Below, piece after piece: positions 1-7,167 of a stretch of DNA of 8,237 nucleotides (position 1 is the first letter of the stretch; each line of letters opens with the position of its first letter). The position numbers and the translations under genes were made by a program. The notes under the pieces are model-generated. The model searched no databases. It was not told where the DNA came from and worked only from the letters and a program-made list of their open reading frames with translations. This DNA is from Aquabacter sp. Its GTDB lineage: Bacteria > Pseudomonadota > Alphaproteobacteria > Rhizobiales > Xanthobacteraceae. The stretch lies in contig JASBUY010000008.1 in the NCBI GenBank assembly GCA_030147645.1, positions 1 through 8,237 on the forward strand. The letters are read 5' to 3'.

Positions 1-1226
1 TGAAGGCGGACTTTTCCGCCTTCCGGGCGCGCGGTGGGGCGGCGCTGGAGGGCCATGCGCGGTTCGAGGCCATCCATGGCACCGTGTTCGGCGCCGATCC
101 TGGCCGCTGGAACTGGCGCCAATGGGGCGACGGGCTCACCGACCCGACGAGCGCGGCGGTGGCCGCTTTCGCGCGCCAGAACAGCGAAGAGGTGGCCTTC
201 CACGCATTCCTCCAATGGGTCGCTGCCCGCAGCCTCGATGAGGCCCAGACGGCGGCGCGGTCGGCGGGCATGCGCATCGGTCTCATCAGCGACCTCGCCG
301 TGGGCACGGACGGCGGTGGCTCGCAGGCCTGGAGCCGGCAGGCGGACATGCTGATCGGACTTTCGGTCGGCGCCCCGCCGGACCTGCTGAACGCGGTCGG
401 CCAAAATTGGGGCCTCTCCGCCTTCTCGCCCCGCGCCTTGAGCCTCTCCGGCTTTGCCGCCTTCCGCGAGATGCTGGAGGCCGCCATGGCCCATGCCGGG
501 GGCGTGCGCATCGACCATATCATGGGGCTGATGCGGCTCTGGGTGGTGCCGGAGGGCTTCCCCTCCACCGCCGGGGCCTATCTCGCTTATCCCCGCGATG
601 ACCTGATGCGCCTGGTGGCGCTGGAATCCCACCGCCGCCGGGCGATCGTCATCGGCGAGGATCTCGGCACGGTGCCGGAAGGCTTCCGCGAGGTGCTGGC
701 GGCGCGGGGCATTCTCGGCATGCGCGTGCTGTGGTTCGAGCGGCATGCGGATGGCGGCTTTACTGGCGCGCGGGATTATTCGTCCGAAGCCATCGCCGTC
801 ACCGGCACCCATGACCTGCCGACCGTGACGGGGTGGTGGAAGGGGCGCGACATCGATTGGCGCGTGCCGCTCGGCATTCTGGGCGAAGGGCAGGACGAAG
901 CGAGCCTGCGCACGGAACGGGACGAGGATCGCGCCGCGCTCTGGCGCACCATCGCGCCCGAGGGGAGCGACCGCCACGCGGTGCCGGAGGAGGCGGACCG
1001 GGTGCTGGAGACCGCCCTTGGCTTCGTCGGCGCCACACCGGCCCCGCTCGCAATCCTTCCCATCGAGGACGCGCTCGGCCTTGATGAGCAGCCCAATCTG
1101 CCCGGCACCATCGACGAGCATCCCAACTGGCGCCGAAGGCTTGCCCCGCAGGCGGCGGACCTGCTGGAGGACCCGCGCGTGCAGCATCGGCTCCATGTCC
1201 TGGACGCCGCGCGCAAGAAGGGCTGA
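1..1226 (+). CDS. malQ: 4-alpha-glucanotransferase (amylomaltase, GH77), C-terminal part; 5' end outside window
   Basis: This cytoplasmic enzyme transfers alpha-1,4-glucan segments between maltodextrins in maltodextrin and glycogen metabolism. The frame is open from base 3 with no stop, giving 407 visible codons; the family is usually about 600-700 residues, so roughly the first third is missing. An internal GTG at 84 is not the start, because the upstream codons (KADFSAFRARGG...) already read as family sequence. Motifs in order are SDLAVGTDGGGSQAW, VGAPPDLLNAVGQNWG, RIDHIMGLMRLW, GEDLGTVPEGFRE and THDLPTVTGWWKG. By comparison with known GH77 enzymes, the nucleophile Asp is codon 513-515, the acid/base Glu is 657-659 and the third acidic residue Asp is 813-815; all three are present. 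It ends in an intrinsic terminator and has no visible functional tie to the phenylacetate genes. Partner genes of glycogen or trehalose metabolism probably lie to the left (inference). Confidence 0.95.
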   Translation, partial: KADFSAFRARGGAALEGHARFEAIHGTVFGADPGRWNWRQWGDGLTDPTSAAVAAFARQNSEEVAFHAFLQWVAARSLDEAQTAARSAGMRIGLISDLAVGTDGGGSQAWSRQADMLIGLSVGAPPDLLNAVGQNWGLSAFSPRALSLSGFAAFREMLEAAMAHAGGVRIDHIMGLMRLWVVPEGFPSTAGAYLAYPRDDLMRLVALESHRRRAIVIGEDLGTVPEGFREVLAARGILGMRVLWFERHADGGFTGARDYSSEAIAVTGTHDLPTVTGWWKGRDIDWRVPLGILGEGQDEASLRTERDEDRAALWRTIAPEGSDRHAVPEEADRVLETALGFVGATPAPLAILPIEDALGLDEQPNLPGTIDEHPNWRRRLAPQAADLLEDPRVQHRLHVLDAARKKG

Positions 1227-1233
1227 GCCGGGG

Positions 1234-1265
1234 ACCCGCGAGCGGCGCTCGCGGGTTCGGTTTTT
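1234..1265 (+). terminator. Intrinsic (rho-independent) terminator after malQ
   Basis: A perfect 10-bp GC-rich stem (ACCCGCGAGC, 1234-1243, with its complement at 1247-1256) closes over a 3-base loop. It is followed, after TCGG, by a run of five T at 1261-1265. It begins 7 bases after the malQ stop, so malQ transcription should end here and the gene at 1397 should have its own promoter. Confidence 0.85.
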
Positions 1266-1396
1266 GAGATCGAGAAGCGATCGACGCGCAAACCCGCCGT
1301 CGGCGCGAGGAGTGCCAAATCAGCGTCGCCTCAGATGTGCGATAGTGGGCCGTTCCAGGCCCGCCCGCTGCCCGTCACACGCAAAGCGAGGATCAG

Positions 1397-1786
1397 ATGA
1401 CAAGCGAAACCGCGAACCGCCCCGGAGCGGGTCCAGAAGACCGCGAACTGGACGACGCACTGGAAGACACCTTCCCGGCCAGCGACCCGCCGGCTCTCAC
1501 AAATCCCTCCAGCTTCACAGGGGCGGAAGATGTCCCTTCCGACAAGGAAAAGGACGCCCCATCTGAGGCCCTGGACGCCGAGCTGGATGAGGCTCTGGAG
1601 GACACGTTTCCCGCCAGTGACCCGCCGGCTTTGACCAACCCCTCCAGCTTCACCGGCGCGGAAGTCTCGCCGGCTGCGGAGCGCAAGGCGGCGGACGACA
1701 AGGAGCTGGACGAGGAACTGAAGCAGACCTTTCCGGCCAGCGATCCGCCCAGCGTCGTGCGCAAGAGCCATTCGGACGACGCCTGA
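1397..1786 (+). CDS. Small acidic protein with three copies of an LD-x3-L-x2-TFPASDPP motif; function unknown
   Basis: I do not recognise a named gene. The 129-residue protein is very rich in Asp, Glu, Pro, Ser and Ala, has no membrane segment or signal peptide, and looks intrinsically disordered and strongly acidic. It consists of three copies of a motif with core TFPASDPP: residues 17-44, 62-89 and 103-120. Copies 1 and 2 are identical at 27 of 28 residues; copy 3 is shorter and more diverged. Short proteins carrying one FPASDPP-like motif are, to my knowledge, common hypothetical proteins in alphaproteobacteria; a triple version is less usual. The ATG at 1397 is supported by GAGGA at 1388-1392, a slightly short 4-base spacing. 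The 170 bases between malQ and this gene hold the malQ terminator and no promoter I would defend. The gene is monocistronic and convergent with paaZ, with 24 bases between the two stops. A binding or stress-related role is possible but unsupported. Confidence 0.8.
   Translation: MTSETANRPGAGPEDRELDDALEDTFPASDPPALTNPSSFTGAEDVPSDKEKDAPSEALDAELDEALEDTFPASDPPALTNPSSFTGAEVSPAAERKAADDKELDEELKQTFPASDPPSVVRKSHSDDA
1445..1756 (+). repeat. Three in-gene motif repeats (coding)
   Basis: Units lie at 1445-1528 (28 codons), 1580-1663 (28 codons) and 1703-1756 (18 codons), with periods of 135 and 123 bases. Units 1 and 2 differ at 15 of 84 bases, but only one change alters the protein (D20 against E65). 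Unit 3 shares 13 of 18 residues with unit 2. The spacers between units are acidic and unrelated to each other. Confidence 0.85.
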
Positions 1787-1810
1787 GCGCCGTCCGGGCA
1801 TGACGGGAAC

Positions 1811-3853
1811 TCAGGCCGCGAGCGGCCGCGCGCTCATGGTCAGAAGGTCATAGCGCGCGACCGTCTCGCCATCCTGGTTGAACACTTCCGCGTCCCAGCG
1901 CACCTCGCCATATTCCGGCTTGCGCGCCGCCTGCTTCTGCTTGACCGTCAGGCGCACGCGGATGGCATCGCCCGGCGAGACGGGTTTGAGGAAGCGCAGA
2001 TTGTCCAGCCCGTAATTGGCGAGCAGCGGCCCCGGCGCCGGGTCCACGAACAGGCCGGCGGCGAAGGACAGGATCAGATAGCCGTGCGCCACCCGGCCCG
2101 GGAAGAAGGGATTGGCCTTGGCCGCCTCCTCGTCCATGTGGGCATAGAAGGTATCGCCCGTGAAATGGGCGAAATGCTCAATATCGTCCAGCGAGATGAC
2201 GCGGGAGGAGGTCTCCACCGTGTCGCCCACCCGGATTGTGTCGAAATCCAGCGTGAAGGGATGCGCCTTCGGCGCGGGCGCAGGCGCCCCCTTGATCCAG
2301 CTTTTGGTGAGCGCCGACAGGCGGCCGGGCGAGCCCTGCAAGGCGGTGCGCTGCATGTAATGGAACACGCCGCGCAGGCCGCCCATTTCCTCCCCGCCGC
2401 CGGCGCGGCCGGGACCGCCATGGACGAGGTTCGGAAGCGGCGAGCCGTGGCCGGTGGATTCCTTGGCACAGTCGCGGTCGATCACCAGGACGCGGCCATT
2501 ATAGGCCGCGATGCCAAACACCAGCGCCTCGGCCACGGCCTCGTCATAGGTGTAGACGGAGGCGACGAGGCTGCCCTCGCCCTTCGCCACCAGCGCCACC
2601 GCCTCATCGAGCCCGTCATAGGGCATGAGGGTCGCGACCGGGCCGAAGGCCTCGGTCACATGGGGTGCGCGCGCGGATAAAGGCGCGGGACAGGCGAGCA
2701 GGACCGGGGCCATGAAGGCGCCCGCCGCGCCATCTGCGCCCACCGGTTCGACGACGGCGGGATCGCCGAACACGATCTGAGATTCCGCCGCGATCTCCGC
2801 CACCGCCGCGCGCACGCTTTCGCGCTGGGCGAGGCTCGCCAGCGGTCCCATGCGCACGTCCTCGCGCCGCGGATCGCCCACCGCGATGGCGCCCAACTGG
2901 CGGACAAGCGCGGCGGCCACCGCATCCTCCAGCGCGCGGGGCACGAAGACGCGGCGGATGGCGGTGCATTTCTGCCCGGCCTTCACGGTCATCTCGCGGA
3001 CCACTTCCTTCACGAACAGATCGAATTCCGGCGTCCCCTCCCCGGCGTCGGGGCCGAGGATCGCGGCATTCAGACTGTCGCGCTCGGCGATGAAGCGCAC
3101 GGCATTCACCGAGACCGCCGGATGGTTGCGCAGCGCCTCGGAGGTCGCCGCCGAGCCGGTGAAGGAGAGCACATCCTGCCCGCCCAGATGGTCCAGGAGA
3201 TCGCCGGCGGAGCCGCAGACGAATTGCAGCGTGCCCGCCGGCAGCAGGCCCGAGGCGACGATCAGCTTCACCACGGCCTCGGCCACATAGGAGGTGGCGG
3301 TCGCCGGCTTGGTGATGACCGGCACGCCGGCGAGGAACGCGGGGGCCAACTTCTCCAGCATGCCCCAGCAGGGGAAGTTGAAGGCGTTGATATGGACGGC
3401 GACGCCCTGGAGCGGGGTCAGGATGTGGGTCCCGACAAACGTCCCCATCTTGGACAGGCCCTCGGTCGGCCCTTCCACCACGAAACGCTCGCTCGGCAAT
3501 TCTTTCCGCCCGCGCGAGGCGAAGGCGTAGAGCGTTCCGATGCCGCCATCGATGTCGAAGAAATTGTCGCGCTTGGTGGCGCCGGTGTCGGCGGACAGCG
3601 CATAGAGCGCGTCCTTGTGCTCGCCCAGATACTTGGCGAGCGCGCGCAGGATGTCGGCTCGCTGGTGAAAGGTGAGCGCCCGCAAGGCGGGTCCGCCCAC
3701 GTCGCGGGCATGGCGCACCATGGCGCCGAAATCGAGGCCGCGCGTGGAGGCGCGGGCGACGACGCGCCCGTCAATGGCGCTTGGAATGTCCACCAGCCCC
3801 TCGCTCGGGGTGAACCAGCGGTCGAGGGCGTAGCTGTCGAGAATCTGGGTCAT
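1811..3853 (-). CDS. paaZ: PaaZ: bifunctional oxepin-CoA hydrolase / 3-oxo-5,6-dehydrosuberyl-CoA semialdehyde dehydrogenase
   Basis: PaaZ opens the seven-membered oxepin-CoA ring by hydrolysis and oxidises the resulting aldehyde with NADP+, giving 3-oxo-5,6-dehydrosuberyl-CoA. The protein has 680 residues, against about 681 in E. coli. The aldehyde dehydrogenase domain (about 1-520) shows NAFNFPCWGMLEKLAP (156-171), FTGSAA (231-236), Glu257 in AERDSLN and Cys296 in KAGQKCTAIRR, the expected general base and nucleophile. An Ala/Pro linker (about 521-531) leads to a MaoC-type (R)-hydratase domain (about 533-680) with Asp567 and His572 in GDTFYAHMDEEAA. Both active sites look intact. SKESTGHGSP-like and VHGGPGRAGGGEE segments (463-489) are typical of this family. 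The ATG at 3853 is preferred because AAGGAA lies 10 bases upstream, overlapping the stop of the preceding gene. It is the last gene of the - strand operon. I see no T-run terminator after its stop. Confidence 0.97.
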   Translation of the reverse strand: MTQILDSYALDRWFTPSEGLVDIPSAIDGRVVARASTRGLDFGAMVRHARDVGGPALRALTFHQRADILRALAKYLGEHKDALYALSADTGATKRDNFFDIDGGIGTLYAFASRGRKELPSERFVVEGPTEGLSKMGTFVGTHILTPLQGVAVHINAFNFPCWGMLEKLAPAFLAGVPVITKPATATSYVAEAVVKLIVASGLLPAGTLQFVCGSAGDLLDHLGGQDVLSFTGSAATSEALRNHPAVSVNAVRFIAERDSLNAAILGPDAGEGTPEFDLFVKEVVREMTVKAGQKCTAIRRVFVPRALEDAVAAALVRQLGAIAVGDPRREDVRMGPLASLAQRESVRAAVAEIAAESQIVFGDPAVVEPVGADGAAGAFMAPVLLACPAPLSARAPHVTEAFGPVATLMPYDGLDEAVALVAKGEGSLVASVYTYDEAVAEALVFGIAAYNGRVLVIDRDCAKESTGHGSPLPNLVHGGPGRAGGGEEMGGLRGVFHYMQRTALQGSPGRLSALTKSWIKGAPAPAPKAHPFTLDFDTIRVGDTVETSSRVISLDDIEHFAHFTGDTFYAHMDEEAAKANPFFPGRVAHGYLILSFAAGLFVDPAPGPLLANYGLDNLRFLKPVSPGDAIRVRLTVKQKQAARKPEYGEVRWDAEVFNQDGETVARYDLLTMSARPLAA

Positions 3854-3863
3854 GGGCGGGGCG

Positions 3864-3869
3864 TTCCTT
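3864..3869 (-). promoter_or_regulatory. Ribosome binding site of paaZ, overlapping the upstream stop codon
   Basis: Read on the - strand, the sequence is TGAAGGAACGCCCCGCCCATG. The AAGGAA Shine-Dalgarno sequence shares its first base with the TGA stop of the hydratase/dehydrogenase gene and lies 10 bases before the paaZ ATG. This fixes the paaZ start and suggests translational coupling. Confidence 0.75.
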
Positions 3870-5947
3870 CAGCCATTGGTCTTGCGCCAGGCGGCAAAGC
3901 TGCCGCCCGAGCGGGCGAGGTCGATGAGGAGACGAGAGGGCTGCGAGCCGGCGCCGCCCGTCACATGGGCGGCCTCCACTTCCGCCAGCACGGCAGCAAG
4001 GCCCATCTGGTCGGCGGCGAACATGGGTCCGCCCTTGAGGCGCGGGAAGCCGTAGCCATTGACGAAGGCGAGATCGATGTCGGAGGCGCGCAGCGCGATC
4101 CCCTCCTCCAACTCCTTCGCGCCCTCGTTCGCCATCACGCAGACGAGCCGGCGCTGGATCGCCTCGGGGGAAAAGGCGCGGGGCGTGATGCCCTTTTCGG
4201 CGCGCGCGGCTTCGATCAGGTCGCGCGTCGCGGCATCGAGGCTCGCGCGGCCGTCCGCGTCATACGCATACCAGCCGGCCTTGGTCTTGCGCCCCAGGCG
4301 CCCGGCCTCGCACAGGCGATCCGCAATGGCCACATAACGCTCTGCGGGATCGCGCGTCGCCGCGCGGCGCTTGCGCATGGCATAAGCGATGTCGAGGCCG
4401 GAGAGGTCGGAGACCGCGAACACGCCCATGGCAAAGCCATAGGCTTCGAGCGCGGCGTCCACCTCTTGCGGGCTGGCGCCATCCTCCACCAGATATTCCG
4501 CATGGCGGCGGTAATGGGCATAGATGCGATTGCCGATGAAGCCCTCGCAGTTTCCCGCCACCACCGGCTGCTTGCCGATGGCCTTGGCAAGGGCGAGAGC
4601 GGTCGCGAGCACGTCCGGGGCGGTCTTGGCCCCCCGCACCACTTCCAGCAGCTTCATCACATTGGCGGGCGCGAAGAAATGCAGACCCACCACATCCTGC
4701 GGGCGCGCGGTCACGGCGGCGATGGCATCGAGATCGAGATAGGAGGTGTTGGAGGCGAGCACCGCGCCGGGCCGCGCCAGCGCATCCAGGCGGCGGAAGA
4801 TGTCCGACTTCACGTCCATGTCCTCGAACGCCGCCTCGATCACGAGATCGGCGCCCGCGAGCGCGTCCCACGCGGCGGTGGGCCCGAGACGCGCGAGGCG
4901 CTCCTCCACCTGGGCACCCGTCACGCGGCCGCTCTTGAGCGGGCGGTCATAGAGCGCGCGCACACGCGCCGCACCCTCCTGCGCCGCCTGCGCATCGCGC
5001 TCCAATAGCGTCACATCGAGCCCGGCATCGAGCAGGGACGCCGCGATGCCGGCGCCCAAGGTGCCGGCGCCGATCACCGCCACGCGGGCGAAGGGCCGGG
5101 CCCGCGCGCCCTCCAGCCCCGGCACCTTGGCGGCCTCGCGCTCGGCGAAGAAGAGATGGCGCAGCGCGCGCGCCTCGCCGCTCTCGCGCAAGGCGAGGAA
5201 GGCCGCGCGCTCGCGGGCAAGGCCGTCGGCGAACGTCCCCTCGCGCACGGCCCGCACCACCCGAACCGCTTCGCCAATGGCCGGAACGCCCTTGGCGCCT
5301 TTGAGCGCCGCCTGGGCGGCCGCGTTTTCCGCCTCGCCGTCGCCCTTGGGGACCGGAAAGCCGGAGAGCGGGCGCTTGCGCGCCGTCGCGGCGCAGGCGA
5401 GCGCGGCGTCGAGCGGATCGTCCACCACCGCGTCCAGCAGCCCCAATTCCAGCGCCTCGGGCGCTTTCAGGATGCGCGCCTCGGCGATGAGGGCCATGGC
5501 TTTCGCGACGCCCACGAGGCGCGGCAGGCGCTGCGTGCCGCCCGCGCCGGGAATGATGCCGAGCCGCGTCTCGGTCAGGCCCAGCAGAGCCTTGGGAGAC
5601 CCGATGCGGGCATCGCAGCCGAGCGCCACCTCCAGCCCGCCGCCCAAGGCCGCACCGTCAATGGCCGCGATCACCGGCCTGTCGAGACCCTCGATGGCGG
5701 CGATCACGTCCGGCAGGAAAGGCGCATCCGGGGGGGCGTTCATCTCCCGGATGTCCGCGCCGGCGATGAAGCGCCCCGGCCCCCCGCTCAGCACCACCGC
5801 CGTCACGGACGGATCGGCGGAGATCTGTGCCATCGCCTCCAGGAGCCCGGTGCGCACCCCCTTGGAAAGGGCGTTGACGGGCGCATAGGCGATCTCCACC
5901 ACGGCCACGTGGCCGTGGTGGCGGAGGGTGACGGGCGCGGCGGTCAT
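3869..5947 (-). CDS. Fused enoyl-CoA hydratase / 3-hydroxyacyl-CoA dehydrogenase (probable PaaF+PaaH role)
   Basis: The 692-residue protein has a crotonase domain followed by a NAD-dependent 3-hydroxyacyl-CoA dehydrogenase, the layout of FadJ and the peroxisomal bifunctional enzyme. Numbering is from the ATG at 5947. Hydratase catalytic glutamates are Glu106 (GGGLEVALGCD) and Glu126 (ETRLGIIPGAGGTQRLP). The Rossmann motif is VIGAGTLGAGIA (about 291-302). Dehydrogenase residues Ser402 (SNTS), His423 (GLHFFAPANVMKL), Glu435 and Asn473 (GFIGNR) match the known Ser-His-Glu-Asn set in order and spacing. A TTG at 5962 would add MSGSE and overlap the thiolase gene; the ATG, one base after the thiolase stop (TGA-G-ATG), is more likely. 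Lying between the thiolase and paaZ, it probably hydrates 2,3-didehydroadipyl-CoA and oxidises 3-hydroxyadipyl-CoA, the steps of separate PaaF and PaaH in E. coli. A general fatty-acid oxidation role remains possible. Confidence 0.9.
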   Translation of the reverse strand: MTAAPVTLRHHGHVAVVEIAYAPVNALSKGVRTGLLEAMAQISADPSVTAVVLSGGPGRFIAGADIREMNAPPDAPFLPDVIAAIEGLDRPVIAAIDGAALGGGLEVALGCDARIGSPKALLGLTETRLGIIPGAGGTQRLPRLVGVAKAMALIAEARILKAPEALELGLLDAVVDDPLDAALACAATARKRPLSGFPVPKGDGEAENAAAQAALKGAKGVPAIGEAVRVVRAVREGTFADGLARERAAFLALRESGEARALRHLFFAEREAAKVPGLEGARARPFARVAVIGAGTLGAGIAASLLDAGLDVTLLERDAQAAQEGAARVRALYDRPLKSGRVTGAQVEERLARLGPTAAWDALAGADLVIEAAFEDMDVKSDIFRRLDALARPGAVLASNTSYLDLDAIAAVTARPQDVVGLHFFAPANVMKLLEVVRGAKTAPDVLATALALAKAIGKQPVVAGNCEGFIGNRIYAHYRRHAEYLVEDGASPQEVDAALEAYGFAMGVFAVSDLSGLDIAYAMRKRRAATRDPAERYVAIADRLCEAGRLGRKTKAGWYAYDADGRASLDAATRDLIEAARAEKGITPRAFSPEAIQRRLVCVMANEGAKELEEGIALRASDIDLAFVNGYGFPRLKGGPMFAADQMGLAAVLAEVEAAHVTGGAGSQPSRLLIDLARSGGSFAAWRKTNG
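5896..5921. repeat. 26-bp perfect palindrome inside the 5' end of the hydratase/dehydrogenase gene
   Basis: The half-site CCACCACGGCCAC (5896-5908) is followed directly by its exact complement (5909-5921), centred on CACGTG. It encodes HHGHVAVV about 9-17 codons into the fusion protein. In mRNA it could fold into an 11-bp stem with a 4-base loop about 27-52 bases downstream of the start codon. Whether it has any function is unknown. Confidence 0.7.
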
Positions 5948-5948
5948 C

Positions 5949-7157
5949 TCAGACCCGCTCAATGAGGGCGGCGATGCCCTGGCCGACGCCGATGCACATG
6001 GTGGCGATGGCGCGCGTGCCGCCGCGCGCCTCCAGCGCGCTCACCGCCGTCATGGCGAGGCGGGCGCCGGACATGCCGAGCGGGTGGCCGAGGGCGATGG
6101 CGCCGCCATGGGGGTTCACATGCTCGGCATCGTCCGGCAGGCCGAGCTGGCGCAGCACGGCCAAGGCCTGGGAGGCGAACGCCTCGTTCAGTTCGATGAG
6201 GTCGATATCGTCAAGCGCGAGCTTGTTCTTCTCCAGGAGCTTCAGCGTCGCGGGCGCGGGGCCGATGCCCATGATGCGCGGCGCGACGCCCGCCTGCACC
6301 ACGGAGACCACGCGGGCGCGCGGCGTGAGGCCGTATCGCTTCACCGCCGCCTCGGAGGCGAGGATGAGGGCGCCCGCCCCGTCATTGACGCCGGAGGCAT
6401 TGCCGGCGGTCACGGAGCCGCCCTCCTTGCGGAACGGCGCTTTGAGCGCCGCCAACTGCTCCAGCGTGGTGTCACCGCGCGGATGCTCGTCCACGGACAC
6501 GGTGGCCACCGCGCCCTTCTTGCCCTTGATCTCGATGGGCGCGATCTCGCGGGCGAAGAAGCCCGACGCCTGGGCGGCCTTGGTGCGCTGCTGGGAGCGA
6601 TAGGCGAACAAATCCTGGTCGGCGCGCGAGATCTGGAAATCCGCCGCCACGTTCTCGGCGGTCTCAGGCATGGAATCCACGCCATATTGGGCCTTCATGA
6701 GCGGGTTCACGAAGCGCCAGCCGATGGTGGTGTCATAGATCTCCGCCTGGCGGGCGAAGGCTTCGCTCGCCTTGCCCTGGACGAAGGGCGCGCGCGTCAT
6801 GCTCTCCACGCCGCCCGCGAGGATGAGGTCGGCATCGCCGGTGAGGATGGCGCGGGCGCCGATGCCCACCGCGTCGAGACCCGAGCCGCACAGCCGGTTC
6901 ACGGTGGTTCCCGGTGCGCTCACGGGCAGGCCCGCCAGCAGAGCGGCCATGCGCGCCACGTCGCGATTGTCCTCGCCCGCCTGGTTGGCGCAGCCGAGGA
7001 TCACATCGTCCACCGCCTCCCAATCGACGCCCGGATTGCGGTCCTTCAGCACACGGATGGGATGGGCGGCGAGATCGTCGGCACGCACGTCCTTGAGCGC
7101 GCCGGCATAGCGGCCGATGGGCGTGCGGGCGAAGTCGCAGATGTAAGCGTGCGTCAT
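5949..7157 (-). CDS. paaJ: 3-oxoadipyl-CoA / 3-oxo-5,6-dehydrosuberyl-CoA thiolase (PaaJ/PcaF type)
   Basis: This 402-residue thiolase acts twice in phenylacetate degradation. It cleaves 3-oxo-5,6-dehydrosuberyl-CoA and later 3-oxoadipyl-CoA, releasing acetyl-CoA and finally succinyl-CoA. It matches E. coli PaaJ (401 residues) along its whole length from the first residues (ICDFARTPIGRYAGAL), with ILGCANQAGEDNRDVARM (53-70), GGVESMTRAPFVQGKA (115-130) and DTTIGWRFVNPLM (142-154). Catalytic residues are Cys90 in NRLCGSGLDA, His358 in GGAIALGHPLGMSGAR and Cys388 in TMCIGVGQG; all are present. The ATG at 7157 is chosen because the family alignment begins here and GGAG sits 6 bases upstream. The open frame continues to 7295, but that extension (Pro/Arg/His-rich) does not resemble thiolase. 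First gene of the operon; its stop is one base before the next ATG. PcaF of the beta-ketoadipate route is nearly the same enzyme, so the symbol rests on context. Confidence 0.96.
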   Translation of the reverse strand: MTHAYICDFARTPIGRYAGALKDVRADDLAAHPIRVLKDRNPGVDWEAVDDVILGCANQAGEDNRDVARMAALLAGLPVSAPGTTVNRLCGSGLDAVGIGARAILTGDADLILAGGVESMTRAPFVQGKASEAFARQAEIYDTTIGWRFVNPLMKAQYGVDSMPETAENVAADFQISRADQDLFAYRSQQRTKAAQASGFFAREIAPIEIKGKKGAVATVSVDEHPRGDTTLEQLAALKAPFRKEGGSVTAGNASGVNDGAGALILASEAAVKRYGLTPRARVVSVVQAGVAPRIMGIGPAPATLKLLEKNKLALDDIDLIELNEAFASQALAVLRQLGLPDDAEHVNPHGGAIALGHPLGMSGARLAMTAVSALEARGGTRAIATMCIGVGQGIAALIERV

Positions 7158-7163
7158 GACGAT

Positions 7164-7167
7164 CTCC
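7164..7167 (-). promoter_or_regulatory. Ribosome binding site of the thiolase gene
   Basis: On the - strand, CGGAGATCGTCATG places GGAG six bases before the ATG at 7157. This supports that start over the longer open frame reaching 7295. Confidence 0.75.

Noticed and set aside
1266..1396. Search for a stress-type (GGAAC-N16/17-CGTT) or sigma-70 promoter before the small acidic protein
   Set aside because: No GGAAC element is present on the + strand, and no convincing -35/-10 pair was found. A 5-bp GGGCC/GGCCC hairpin at 1347-1362 is too weak to call.
1791..1806. Short hairpin (CCGTC/GACGG) between the convergent stops
   Set aside because: The stem is only 5 bp with a 7-base loop and no T-run in either direction, so I do not call it a terminator.
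3122..5008. 628-codon open frame on the + strand
   Set aside because: It lies opposite paaZ and the hydratase/dehydrogenase, spans both of them, and reads as Gly/Ala/Arg/His-rich sequence with no recognisable fold. This is the usual antisense shadow in GC-rich coding DNA.
5948..5962. TTG start giving the fusion protein five more residues
   Set aside because: It would overlap the thiolase gene by 14 bases and use a rare start codon. The ATG one base after the thiolase stop fits the operon better.
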